From contig JAPTJF010000085.1 in NCBI GenBank assembly GCA_029339195.1, positions 102,641 through 166,640 of the forward strand: 64,000 bases of DNA, given 5' to 3'. Shown one piece after another: positions 43,143 through 55,687 of the stretch. The position numbers and the translations under genes were made by a program. How positions within the stretch are numbered: position 1 is the first letter of the stretch; each line of letters starts with the position of its first letter. Source of the DNA: Micractinium sp. NFX-FRZ (lineage: Eukaryota > Chlorophyta > Trebouxiophyceae > Chlorellales > Chlorellaceae). The notes beneath the pieces are model-generated. The model worked only from the letters and a program-made list of their open reading frames with translations, had not been told where the DNA came from and made no database searches.

Positions 43143-43260
43143 CAGCGGCAGCGGCAGCACCGGCAACAGAGTCAGAGCAGGCAGCAGACGAGGCAGCAGC
43201 AGCACCAGCAACAGAGTCAGAGCAGGCAGCAGACGAGGCAGCAGCAGCACCAGCAGCAGG
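43143..43260 (+). repeat. 45-bp tandem repeat after the premature stop
   Basis: Two near-identical 45-base units encode PATESEQAADEAAAA in the frame of the upstream coiled-coil exon. This resembles in style the Glu/Ala/Gln repeat of the gene at 56560-62443. Confidence 0.75.
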
Positions 43261-46200
43261 GGACGTTGCACCCAGGTCTGACCTGTGATGTTTCAATGCA
43301 AATGTCAGCTGCTTTGTTTTGTTGTTGGGTCGTTCAGTGTAACAAAACTTACGTGGTTTGTTATACAGTGGTGGCCGGCAGCAATCGCTGCGGGGTGGTC
43401 TGTGCGGTGTGAACGGTTGCGAAAATGGACAGGCAGAGCAGTGGAGCGAGCGTGCCTCTGCCCTTGCAGTGGGACAGATGGGCGGTAACAGCGAGCAGTA
43501 TGCTGCAGGGGCATCCCGCGGCGATCCCCTAGCAGGGGGGTCAACTATTCTTTGACCACCTGCCGCCGGCTGCCCCTGGATTTCTAAGGATGTGCCAGGC
43601 AGGATCTGCGCCATCAGGCCTGCGGCGTGTGTGTTGTACAGAATACACCACGTGATACCAGACAGTGCGGCCCGCGCTTCGCTGCCTGCCGTGCACCGCG
43701 CCTGCTGAGCGGCGAGCAGGCCCCGTGGGCGGCAGCACAAGGCGGTGCGCTGCCGCGCCCATCTGTTCCGCTCGCTTTGCGTAGCCCTTCCGACCAACGT
43801 GTTGGTCGTAGGCCCAGCCTAAAGCTCTACGGCCTGCCGTGGTGCGACCATGACATTCACGATTCACCGGCAGCTTTCGCTTGGGCTGTCCAGCTTACGC
43901 AGAACCTTCAGAGCATTGTAGCGGTGATCAACGCTCGCATCCCACCCGTGGAGACAACGGCAGCCACCTTTGGCAGAAGTTGCGGAGCGCTTGGCAGACA
44001 GACAGACGCTCCGCAGACCTGTGAGCGAGGCGAGGCGAGGATTTGTCTGCTTACGACGGATGGCGGTGGTTGCAGTTGCTCGGCTCGGCCCGCCTCCTGC
44101 TGCTCAGTGGCGGCGGCGGCGGCAGCGGCGGCAAGAGGCGGCATGGTGTGCTGTTTGTCACAAGGACATTTATGAGCACACAGGAACTCCTGTTGTCACC
44201 AGCTTGGTCAACACCTTGCCATCAACCCACTCCCCGCTTTCCCAGCACGTTGCAGGCACCACTGTGCACCCATCGTAGCACGCGTAACAAGGTGAGCATA
44301 TTGTGCGTGGCGTGAGGCCTGATGAGCTGCTGCTGGTCTGCCGCACGCCTCGAGCAGGCGGGGGCTTGCTGAAGGTGCCAGGTGCTGCGCGCCCTCCTGG
44401 CATCACGCGGCCCAGGCACAACCTCCCCTCGTGTGCTCCTCATCTGCGCTGCAGGGTGGGCCCTGCTGCCAGGAGAGCAGGCGGCCTTGTTATTGCTGTT
44501 GATGACTGCCACCCACTGTTGATGCTTGCGGCATGGATGGACCTGGGTTACAGAGTAGGTCAGTGAGTTGGTTGGCTTGCATGATGCTTGCATGTATGTG
44601 TCCCTGTTTATTCGTAACATGAGAGGGCTTGTCAGTGAGGGGACCCGTGCACCCACGGTACGGGCCCCTGGATTGCACTTTCGGCGAGGCCACACATCTC
44701 CTGCAGGAGATACTTGATCACTGCACGACTCCTTAACCTGCTGAGAGAAGCACCTCTTGATGCACTGATTCTTCGATTGCCATAGCAAAGCCGCGAGTCA
44801 AAGCATGCGCCGCTTGTTCTCCGTGACTGGATGGCCTGACCTCACTTGTGCAGAGAACCTGGGGCATCTACACAACGCTATCTGCCCGAACACGCCTGCT
44901 CGGCCCTGCATCACAAGGTGGGCAGATCTGCATTGTGTCGAGCAAACTTAACCATACTGAATGGCATTCCACATGCAGCACCCCTGTTAGCGCGCAGGCC
45001 TGCCTGAGTTATCCATTTGGCTTCGTGGACCAAGGCAACCTCACAAACTGCTCCCAGCTTGATTTGCAGTAATGAGCACCCTGGCACAAACATGGCGAGC
45101 GCAGTCTGTTCGACACCCGACTGAACTGCAACTTTCTTGGGCAAGGCACCGACGTGCAGGTCTGCAGCTCTCGGGTCAGCAGCTCATGAGCGCCACTTGT
45201 GTGCTTACATTGTGTACATGACCTGCATCTGCCTGCCTACCTGTGTCTGCATTTCCATCTTTATGTGCATCAAAGTGCAGTGGAGCGTGCCTAGCTGGCG
45301 TGGCATCACTGCTGGCACCTCGTTTCGTTTGATTTAGGTCGCAGCCCGCCGGGGCCCCAAGCATTGGCGCGCCTCTCCCGCCGATCTGCCAGTTTCTACG
45401 CCTAATCAACAGCAAGGTGAGCTGTGCAGGCGCCGCAAATTCCAGTGCGGCAGCCTGAGGCAGCACTCTGTCATTGGCAGCGCCTGCCCCCGCCTGGCAG
45501 CGCTTCGTGCTGACATGGGGAGCGAGCCTTGCTGATTCTTTTGAGCGTTGAGGTTGGTAATTTGATGGCTGTAGGATGGACGTTGCAGAGGAGCAGCTTG
45601 CTGCACCACGGCACTAATTGCAGCAGGTGCGGAGGGAGCAGGACCTTTGGGGCAACCTGTAGGTGCAGGCCGTGTAAGATGTAAGTGTGAGGTTACATTC
45701 AAGTAGTTGTTGCTGCTGCTGCTGAACTCTGTTCCATTTTTTTTATTATGTATCAGTAGAGTTGAGGTGGGATTTCTAGCTGCGCAACGTCTACCACCTC
45801 AGGCATGGGCACAGGGTTGACAAGCTGTTGGCCAGGCATAAGAAGTGCACGGACTGGGTCATCGCCCCGGGAAGTGCTCTGCAGCATGCCTTCCACTGCC
45901 ATACCGCTTCCCTTCAATAACTACTTACTTGCTTCTCCAGTCATCACGCGCCAAACAGGCCGTCATGCTCTTGGGCCTTGCTCCTCCTCTGTTTGAAAGC
46001 AGGCACATGATGAGGATAAGTGAGGGCCTGCCACAGACTGTGGAGAAGCCCAGGCGAGGATTTGTCGTGGGATTGCCCTGGTCGTAACACAGTGAGAACG
46101 TCACACCCTAAACGCCCGCGCAAGATCAGCGGCATTTGCTTGTAGGGACTCATCAAAATTCTGGCAGGTGTGCACCTCTTGCCTGCCTGCCTGCCTGCCT

Positions 46201-46529
46201 TCAATCGAACCTTGGTTTGTTTGAACTGTTCCTGTCAACCACACCCAATCGTCACATCTATGCCGCATCACTCTTGGCACAGTGTGCTGTTGACCTACCA
46301 TATTGGAGGGCCTCGCTAGCGGCAAATAACCAGGGGCGTCCTGTCTGCTTTGGCCCACAATGTCCTGCTGCTGATCGTGACCTTCTATGCCCACCTGCAG
46401 AAGCCGGGGGGTGAAAAGCAGGTTGGAGGCTGTGCGGCATACAATTTAACAATACTGAGGTGAGGAAGCACACCGTATGCTTCCCTTTTTGTTGTCTCAG
46501 CTGCCCAATGCCTGGTTGACCTTCTTGGA

Positions 46530-46620
46530 ATCAGCAGCAGTGCCACGTGTCAGACGCACCCCAGCGCGCAGCGCGGCAACGCTTGCAGTGCAGCCGGGTT
46601 GGCGCAGCCTGCTATCATTA
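46530..46620 (+). repeat. Dispersed repeat shared with 63025-63095
   Basis: GCAGTGCCACGTGTCAGACG here and GCAGCGCCACGTGTCAGACG at 63028 start two similar stretches that continue through CTTGCAGTGCA. Confidence 0.6.
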
Positions 46621-46679
46621 ATAGGTTCTGGCATTGCCACTCCGCCAATCGCCTACCTTCTTGTAAACGACCTCGTTGT

Positions 46680-46800
46680 AAGCTGTCAACAAACTCCAGT
46701 TTGGGGCACTTTGAACAGAGGCGGCCATGCCAGCCGCGCCAGCCGCCGGCGGCACAGCCACCTCCATGCAAGGTGCATGAACTGTTGTTGTGCTCTTGGC
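46680..46800 (+). repeat. Dispersed repeat, copy 2
   Basis: It matches 40965-41085 (CAGAGGCGGCCATGCCAGCC, CACCTCCATGCAAGGTGCAT). It lies right beside the repeat at 46530-46620, so this region is a small mosaic of repeats. Confidence 0.65.
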
Positions 46801-47600
46801 ACCCACCGCTGTGAGTTTTGCAACAAAGGTAACAGCTTAACAACCGATCAGCGTTGATGGCAGCAGCCCAATTATGCAAGTCGAGCCTGCAAGGAGGAGA
46901 GTCGAAGGGGGACCTGCATGAGATAAGGGCCGGCGGCGGGTGGCGGGCCACATGCCCGCCTGGCAGCCGACGCTGCCCACACTGGAAGTTGAGAACCCCC
47001 GCCCCCTTATCTGTGTCACTGCTGCGGCGCCACAGCTTGACTCTCCAAGCTAGCGAGGTCGCTCAAAGTCTTGGACGGCGTGCTGCCTGAACCCGTGCTG
47101 CTGCTTGAGCGCAGCAGCTTGCCTCTCCCTCTCTGCTGCTGGCAACTGGCTGAGCTTGAGCAGCTGTGGGCACGCAGGCCCCTTGAGCCCGCCTCCCTGG
47201 CCTGTTGGTCCCTAACGCAGCCTTCTCGCACTCCTGCGTGCACTTGACAAGATAAAGGTGAGTAGGGCAGGCGGGTGGGAGGGGGAGGGGAGCCCCCGTG
47301 GGACTTGGGCTCAACCCACCCGTCACGCCGCTCCGCCCCGCTTGGCGCCTCCGCCCGCCGCTTCCTCACCTGCAGGGGGTGGCGTGCACGCATATTGTTC
47401 TGGGATTTTAAGGCTAGGTGCATGCAACAGCGGTGTGAAGTGCAGCCCCTTGGCTTGTTTGCAATAGATTGTGGGCCTGACAGCAAGTGGGTGCTGACCA
47501 AGCGCATTCGCCCTTCCCACCCCCGCGCCCCCCCGTTCCTTGCACCAGAAAGGAGCAGCGCTGCCCGGAGCAGGAGTGGAGCCCAAGGAAGAGGCCCACC

Positions 47601-50600
47601 ATGGACCTTGGTGAGTGCTGCGGAAGGGCGGGTGTAGGGTGTGCCGCCCCGCTTCTCCCGGCAGCCGCCTGCCACCACCCTTGCATCCGGCTGTCCGCCG
47701 CCACGTCTGCCTGCGGCCGCCGGCGGCTTGTCCCATGCCCAGCTGACTTTGATGCTGGGATTGCAAGTACTTGAAGTAGCCTGACCTGGTGTTGGGTGAT
47801 GATACGCCATGCTGCAGGCCGTGCAGCCTGTGCACTGGCTCCGCGCGCGTGCGGCCCAGAAACCTCTCGCCAGCAGCCACTCCAACCCCGGTTTGCACGT
47901 ATGAAACACCCCTCCCCTTGTTGCTGCGCTGCAGAGGAGTATGAGGTGGTTGGTGGCGTGAGCCTCCCAAGGCACCTCTTCAAGGGTACGAACTTTCAGG
48001 TGAGGGTTTGGTTTCAAGAAGTGCAGGGGAGTGAAGGGCAGGTGCTGGTGGTTCGAGGGTGGGTACGGCTTGGCTTGCGCGGGCTGCCCGAGTGGCCGCG
48101 ACTGCCGGGCATGGCTGCCGGCGGGCCTTCCACCTGTGCACGAGCAGCAGCGGCAGGTGCGGCACACGGCTTCATCCTCTGCTGCTGGTACTGTTGGTAG
48201 GGGGCAGTAGAGAGCCATGCAGCACAGTGAACAATGCAAGGACCCCCTACCGTGGCATAAATTGAGCGCGGTGTGGGCAGGTACAGTGGATGCATCAGTG
48301 GACACATCATCATCATGACGATGCCCGCATGCATGCCACAGAATATTGAGCCAGCAGAAAAGGGGAGAGTTGGCGCACCCACGGTCTGCCCTGCTGTATC
48401 ACTGCCGCCATTGCAAGCAGCGCACAGCGCTGCGGGGTGGGAGAGCGGCTATCAAAGAGTCAGGGAAGGGGGAGAGAGACACCGCAGAGTGTGGGCCACG
48501 CCACGAGGGGCGGCCTAATGCCGCCGACTCGCCCCCTTTTCCATATACAGCCTCTTGTTCTTCGGACGGGAGGGCACCTGCTATTTTTACATGAAATAAC
48601 AGTTGTAGCAGGCTGTTTCATGTGGCAATTACATGGCATCTATTGGCTGCACGTCTGCAATTGTTGCACACGGCGCATGCGTGTGCGCAAGCGGGCCGCG
48701 AACCTGTTGCAAGCTGCCTGCCTGTTTCTGGCCTGACTAATCCACTGTCATGCCCTGTGCTCGCTTTGCGGGTGCAGGCCAACCACCTGCAGTTCCGAAA
48801 ATTCATCATGGGGTGCTACGCGGAGGACAAGTACCGGGAGCTGTATGAACTGTTTGGCATGAGGGAGCCTTACAGCCTCCAGGTGCGTCTTGTGGGGGCG
48901 CGTGCAAGACGGGCAAAGACAACACGCGGCAAGCCCAGGCTCGTGGGCAACAGGTTTGCTGACGTGCCTGTTGGTCACATCGCCTGGAGCTGGCCTGGTT
49001 GAGCACCCTCGAGGCATGCCGAGCGTCGAGGCCCCATCATCACGCCAGGCTGGCGGGACACCGTGTGTAGACAGGCGTCTGCCAGTTCACAGCGAATTGG
49101 TAACCAACCCGCAGTGCCAAAGCCACCTCACCCTTGCTCCCTGTTCCGCTGTCGCATTGCTGCACCTGCAGGGCATGTTCAACCTGGTGAGGAAGGAGGT
49201 GGGTGGCAAGCTGGATTTGCAGCCCAGGGGCAGTCAGCCGGTTGAGCCATTCAAGGCGGAGGTTGTGGAGACGTCGGAGGGCCTGCTGGACCTCAGTCAC
49301 ATCGCCGCACTGCTCTACTACCGCTATGCTGAGCTCATCCTCCAGGCCGAGGCCCGCTTCCAGGCAAGCATGGTGCACTGCTGCAGCAGCGGGCCTGCCA
49401 GCCTGCCTGCCTGCCTGCGCTCCTGTGCCTGCCTGCGTGGCGTGCCCTTGCCCTTCTGTCTGCCTGCTGGTCGCGCCGTTGCCGCCTGTGCTCCGCCTGC
49501 TTTCCTGCTTCCTTGCGCCAATTCAGCCGCCTGCCCGCCTGCTGGCTGTGCCCCTGCGCTCCTGTCTGCACGTGTCGCATGCACATGGCCGCTAAGCCTC
49601 GGCCTTCCGTCCTGCACTGGCTCTCCCCATGCAGGCGGCCAAGGCGAAGCTGTCAGCCGCCGGCGCGACGCTGCTGGCTGAGCTGAAGAAGCAGTGGACA
49701 AGGGTGCAGCAGATTTACAAGGTGACGGCTCAGCAGTTTGGCGACAACATCAGTGAGTGCCGCCGGTGTGCTATCTGGGTGGTGGGTGGCCTGGCGGCTG
49801 CATTTTGTGTGGGTGGGTTGCAGGCATCGTGGTTCAATGTGTGGCGCTGCTACCAGCCAGGGATGGCTGGGGTGGGTGAGATCCGGGCTGCCCGGTTGTA
49901 TGCGTGCACGAGGGGGCTTACAGCCTGGGGTGCATACGTGCATGAGGGCCCAGAAACTTCACCTCTCCGTGCAACAGATCAGCTGTCAGGCATTAGAGCT
50001 GGAGCTGCCGATGTTGCTTCGTGTGAGCCTGGTCTGGTGTTGTGCACAACAGGGGCCTTCACACTCACTTGCAATTGCTATTTGCGCCAGATGCCCCTCA
50101 GTCATCAATATCTATGTCGCAAGTTTCGCTGCGCAAAAACACAGCCGACACAACCAAAGCTCGTGCCCGCACAAGCGTTGTCATTGCCCCGCGGCCCCAC
50201 CAGCCCCACCCGTCTTCCTGCCACCTCCTGCCCCCCCGCTGCAGTCGAGGCATGGGGCATCAAGGCGGAGCGCATCCTGAGGGAGCAGGGCGGGGCCAAG
50301 GCGGTTGCGGCGGCAGACAACCTGGCCCGTCTGATGGAGCGGACGCGTGGCGCCCTCACGTGAGCGTCGTGGCCAGACCAGATGCCGTGCATGAGGAAGA
50401 GGGAAGCGGATCGGTGTGCACAAGCGGCAGCGTGACGGGCACAACGCCCGCAAGAGCAAGCCAAGGCATCATATGCGTGCAACTTGGGGCAGCACCAGGA
50501 TCTAAATGAATACAGTGCTGCTGACTGCTTGCCGTTTGCACCGGTGCTTGTGCGCTTCAGTTTCTCGCCCTCGGTGCTGCATGTCTCACGCATTGCCACT

Positions 50601-53600
50601 CAAGACTCACCTGTGTGCCCACGCGTGCAGGGTGCGCGCCTTTGTGGGGTGCATGGACACCCTTGCCGGCTTTGAGGACAACGTGCTGCTGGTGTTCAAC
50701 TGCACCCTGCCCAGGGCGATGCAGCTGGCGCAGAACGCGCGGGACTGGGAGATGCTGCCGGCAGGTTGCAGCATTCAGGCAAGTGTGTGCACACGGGCCA
50801 ACTCTTCCGGTACAGGTCTGAGGGTATGCATTCAACTTCGAAACACGTCTTCTGTTTCTAAAAGCGATTGACTATAGGTAATCACCCAACAAGGATTTCT
50901 GCTGGACATCCTGAAAAACATGACGAGCAAGATCTCTCTCAGTTCTTCTTGCGCAGAAAGGCATTTGTGGCTGAGAACACCATTTGTTGACATGATGCCG
51001 ATATTTTGCATCGTCTTCGCTTTGTCCTACTATGTCTCAATCGTTTTCTGAGATGGTTCTTCGCAAGCACTGTTTTTTGTCGATGGCTTTGCAACGCACG
51101 AAGTATTTGTCAATGTTTCGTCATATTCGGCTTTGCTCTTCAGTCCCCAGGGTGGGAAGACAGGGTTTCAGCTAACCGCAGCAAAACACATTGGCTCCTT
51201 TGGCAGCACTGATGTGCGGCATAATGTGAGGTGGGCACGGATCTGCCTTAGAGGAGCCCCCCTGGCTCCACCTCCACATGCCCTCTCCCTCCCATCTTTC
51301 CTCCGTCACGACCAGTGCTTCATAAGTGCTCTTCCAGCCTTCATCAGTGCTCTTCCAGCCTGCCACCTCGGCTGCCGCTTTTGTGCCAAGTTTGCCTACC
51401 TTCCATGTTCCACTGCCCGAGATTGGCCTGCTGCATGCAGAGCACTTGGCAATGGCCTGCAAGTGCAACATGCTCTGGCCCATTCACTGCTGTGGGTTTT
51501 CCCCACAGGTGTGTCACCTGTCAAAACCGGAGCACCCCACTTACTGCCACCCGGTACCACAGCTCTCTCCATTGACATACAACCTGTCATCCCACCCTCC
51601 TGTATTGCCCTCCCCACTTCCTGCTGCAGCGCATGACTGGCATGATGTCAGACAACACCATTGCATCGTTTATCTACACCGTGGACGGCGTCGGCACCGC
51701 ATACATGGCAGCGCGCACGGTGGAGGTATGTTGCCGCATGCTGTTTGCCAAAGCGTGTTGTATGGGGATCTGGCCAGTGCGGCATGCTGCGGGAAAAGTG
51801 GGCAGGCAGGACTCCTGTTGTAGCATACACACGGCACATGCATGCAGTGCAGGCACAAGCAAGCAGGTTTTATTGAGGAGGCACGGGAGTCTTCTCCGGG
51901 CTGAAATGCATGCGTAACCCCACCCCTTGTCTCACTCCCTGAACATGCCAAGAATGAGGAGTTAAGTTCTAGAGCTCTGCAACTGGGCAAAGTGCACACG
52001 TGCTCCACCCCTCGCCCCACCCTGTCCTCCCTGCAGTTGGCAAGAGTGCAGCGGCCATGGCAGCACTGCGCTTTGCTGCTGGTGGGTCACGTGGGTTCTG
52101 CGCCTGCCCTGAACCCCTCAGTGTCTCTCTGGCCCTTCCCTGCTGCAGATGACCGACAACGTGGTGGGCCAGGCCAGCATTGAGACGGATCGCATCCGAG
52201 ACAGCCTGGAGCAGGTAACCTGCAGCAGACACTTGGTCAGTTTCCTGTGGACAAGCGCTGGGCGGCTGCGCACATTACTCACGTTGTTAGGGCAAGGTCG
52301 ACTTGTGTGAGCTCAGATAGAAGGCGAGGTGCTGTTGGGTGTGCTGCATGAGGCCAGATGCAAGCCGACGAGGTGCAGAGCAGTGCAGGGCTGGGCAAGC
52401 TTGAACACGGGCTTGAGTACTCCCTGCACCCGGCTGCCCACCACTTCTTTTTGTGGACATGATGCGGTGCAGGTGGTTGATGTGCTGTTTGTGATGGACC
52501 CAGAGGCCGCCCAGACCCGCATCAGGACCATGGTGCAGACGCACGTGATGGCCGCGCTGCGCGACGAGGTGAGAGGTGCAGGTTGGTGGGTCATGCCGTG
52601 GCTGTCGGGCCGGGATGTTGGCATTCGCGCTTGCAGGGGCTGCGCCAGGTTGCGCGCATTGGATGGACAGGTTGTGTGAGCAGGGAGGAGACGAGCCGGA
52701 GCACACCTGGTGCTGTGCTGCATGCACCGCAGCCATGCCTGGTGCAGGAATGCTACTTTTTTAGGGAAGCGAAACGAAGCAGAGTGCCCCCTTCGCCGGC
52801 GCGTTATGCACGTGCAGGACAAGCCTCACTGTGCATGCACAGTGTGCCACTCGCTGTTCTCGCTTTGCACCAATGCTGTGATAGCTGAGCACCCCCGGCC
52901 CAATCACTCCCATGCTCTGCTCCCCACCTGCTGGCAGGGGGTGAAGGGGGAGCTGCGCGGCCTGCACACTGCGCAGATTGAGTATGGGTTAGTGATGACA
53001 GGGCTTGCGGACCACCTCCAGCAGCTGGTGCAGCGCTTCAACATCATGGGTGCGGACCAGTACAGCCAAGGGCTGGACCTGGAAGAGGTGCGTGGGGCAC
53101 GTAGCAGGCCAAGCTGGGCTGGTGTGGCCTCTGATCAGGTTGTGCCAGGCGCCGTCAAGGCTGGGCGGAGACGTGAAGGCTGTTCTTGGCGCTTTGCTCT
53201 TGCCATGTGACTGCTGCCCACCCTGGTGCATGCACCAGATTTCAAGGCACAGAGTGCTCTCCGAGAGTTCTCTTGCAGTGCTGCCAAATGCGCTAGCACG
53301 CACGCCTGACAGCTCACTTGATTGCTGCTGCTCTCCCGTGTGCCCACCCCCGCAGGTGCAGGCAAGCCTGGTGGACATTGTGAAGGAGCTGGCCGACGTG
53401 AAGCGAGGGCCCGTCTCCGACACCGACATGGCTGCCCTGTCCGTGCTCACGCCGGCCGCGGAGCATCTGCTGTTCAGCGTGGCAAAGCAGACGTACGAGG
53501 GGGGTGGTTTAAGTAGAGGGGGATGTGCTGGGGGCATGCGCTGTGGCGGAAGGCAGGGTTGCAGGCAAGTCAGGTGGAGAAGACGAAGCGGGTTGCTGTG

Positions 53601-55687
53601 CACAGTGTTGCGGCAGTTAGCAGAGAGGAAGAGGGTGATGGGGAGGGAGAGGAGCAGGGACGGTATATTGTTTTTAAAGAAGTAAACATAATATGGAGGG
53701 GAAGATGTTGTGAGGTTGACGATTTTGTGTGAGGGGAGATGGCGAGACACGGTGGCGTTGCGACAGAAGAGGGCGGCGCACCAGGTTCACTGTATGGATT
53801 CTCTTTGTTTGTGGGGGGATTTGTGTGGTCTGGCTTGAAGCTTTCAACCTGTTGGCCCTAACTTGCCTCGCTGAACTGCTGCGATTCAGGCGTCTGACTT
53901 CTTGAATGTCATCGGTGACGTGCTTAGTCACAGTGTGGCGATTGTTTCATGTGCACGCGACCGTGCCACTCACCCCTCCCCTTGTTCACGTGTACTGCTG
54001 TCCCGCAGGGGCAAGCCGCTTTTCCTGGCCACGAACGACGCCTTCCTGGCCAAGACTCCCGAGGAGCACACGGAGTGGATGCGCTCAGCGAGCCCCAGCA
54101 GCGTGCTCAATGCGGCAGTGGGTGGGCTGGCAAACGCGTTGGACAAGGTGGGTGCACAGGCTGGGGAGGTGGGGTCAATGGGTGGGGGGGGGGGCCACCA
54201 ACTGCCGGCCAGGATTGCATTGGGAGGCGCATGCATTGGCAGATGAGCTTGGAATGTTTGGGCCCTGGCTGTGACGTGTGTGGCTCAACACTTGTCTGTA
54301 CCTGCATTGCACAGACGAAACCCTGCCCTGGTGCATACGCTCGTGCACATTCCAATCCTAGCCAAAAACATTGCCCACACCCCTGCCCCCTGCGCTGCAG
54401 CTGCACATCTCCTCCACGGCGGGCCAGCGCCAGGGCAGCGCTAATGAAGAGCCCCCTCAGCAGCAGCAGCAGCAGCAGGGGGCGGCCAGCGGAGGCCCAC
54501 AGGCGGCCATCAGCGACAGCATCAACAGCCTGCAGTGCCCCCTCTCGGAGGCAGCTGACGCGGCGGCCGAGCGGCAGCAGCAGCAGCAGGCAGGCAGCGG
54601 AGACGTGCTGCCGGTCTTCAGCAACAGCAGCGGTGGCCTGCAGCAGGAAGAGCCGGTCCTGTCCGGGTTCCCCAGCCTGCGGGCGTCTGAGGAGGCTGAG
54701 GTGACGCAGGCGCTGGCTGGCAGTGTCTCGGCACCTGCGGCGGCGCCGATGCCCGTCCTGTCCGAGTTCCTCAACCTGCGGGCGTCCGAGGAGGCTGAGG
54801 TGATGCAGGCGCTGGCTGGCAGTGTCTCGGCACCTGCGGCGGCGCCGATGCCCGTCCTGTCCGAGTTCCTCAGCCTGCGGGCGTCCGAGGAGGCTGAGGT
54901 GATGCAGGCGCTGGCTGGCAGTGTCTCGGCACCTGCGGCGGCGCCGATGCCGGTCCTGTCCGGGTTCCTCAGCCTGCGGGCGTCCGAGGAGGCTGAGGTG
55001 ATGCAGGCGCTGGCTGGCAGTGTCTCGGCACCTGCGGCGCCGCCGATGCCGCGGCTGCCTCCAACAGCCGCAGCAGCTCAGCCGCCAGTGCCGCTGCCGC
55101 CGCTAGCAGCAGCTGCAGCAGCAGCAGGCTCTTTGCCGCCGCGGCGGGGTGGGCCAGGGCGTGGCACCCGCACAGGGCCGCGCCCCACGCAGCAGGCAGG
55201 GGCATCAACAACGCGGCCACCGCGCCAGCCCACACAAGGGACAGGCACGTTTGCGGGGTCGGCCATGCCTGGTGCTGGCGCCCACATGGTGCAGCCGCGG
55301 CCGCTGCAGCCGCCAGGGACAGCAGGAGCGGGGCAGCTGCATGCAAGTGCACCCGGCACTGGCGCTTCCATGATGCCGCCGCCGCAGGCGTCGGGGGCAG
55401 CAGCAGCGGGGCCGTCGCGGTCAACCGTACAAGCGCCTGGCACCCGCGCGGGGCCGCGGCCGACACAGGCGCCGGGCACAGCACCGCAGCAGCAGCCACA
55501 CACGGCTACAGCACCAGCTGAACAGCTTCCTGCCCCAGGGGTGGGCAGGGGCCGTGGGGAGGCAGGGGGGCGTGGGCGCGGCGCTGGCGGCCCCGGCGGT
55601 GGCGGCCGCGGCGGCAGGGTGGGGGGCACGGGCGCAGCAGGGGCGCAGCGGGGGCGTGGGCGCAGCCACGTCCAGTGGCAGCATTAG
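47601..55687 (+). CDS. Unknown 932-aa protein with helical N-half, 33-aa repeats and RGG-like tail
   Basis: Fifteen exons: 47601-47610, 47935-47999, 48778-48882, 49172-49363, 49635-49752, 50245-50359, 50631-50778, 51151-51225, 51630-51725, 52149-52214, 52473-52568, 52938-53087, 53356-53492, 54009-54147, 54401-55687. Phases agree at all junctions. The start (GCCCACCATGG) is in an ideal context and the first coding exon is only ten bases. Introns at 49364 and 50779 use GC donors (GCAAGC, GCAAGT). Residues 1-500 are mixed and helical (EDKYRELYELFGMREPYSLQ; AEARFQAAKAKLSAAGATLL) with no motif I know. The last exon is Gln-, Ala- and Pro-rich, has four 33-residue repeats, and ends in a Gly/Arg-rich tail (GRGRGEAGGRGRGAGG), which in other proteins binds RNA. 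No signal peptide or membrane segment. Confidence 0.8.
54653..55048 (+). repeat. Four 99-bp coding tandem repeats
   Basis: Units start at 54653, 54752, 54851 and 54950. Each encodes 33 residues of the form PVLSxFLxLRASEEAEV, then (T/M)QALAGSVSAPAAAPM. They are nearly identical at the DNA level, so expansion or homogenisation was recent. The first half of each unit is a likely short helix. Confidence 0.95.

Larger units (their letters stand above)
43289..47600. other. Unassigned accessory DNA upstream of the 15-exon gene
   Basis: Several exon-like pieces occur on the plus strand: 44854-45072 (TWGIYTTLSARTRLL, then a stop), 45339-45416, and 46402-46459 (KPGGEKQVGGCAAYNLTIL, donor GTGAGG). They do not join into one frame. 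The long minus-strand frame at 48305-47016 crosses three well-supported exon borders of the next gene and is probably a shadow. Two dispersed repeats are present (46530-46620 and 46680-46800). Confidence 0.3.

Noticed and set aside
47016..48305. 429-codon minus-strand open frame
   Set aside because: It overlaps the well-supported first two exons of the plus-strand gene, is Pro/Ser/Arg-rich without a motif, and looks like a shadow frame in GC-rich DNA.
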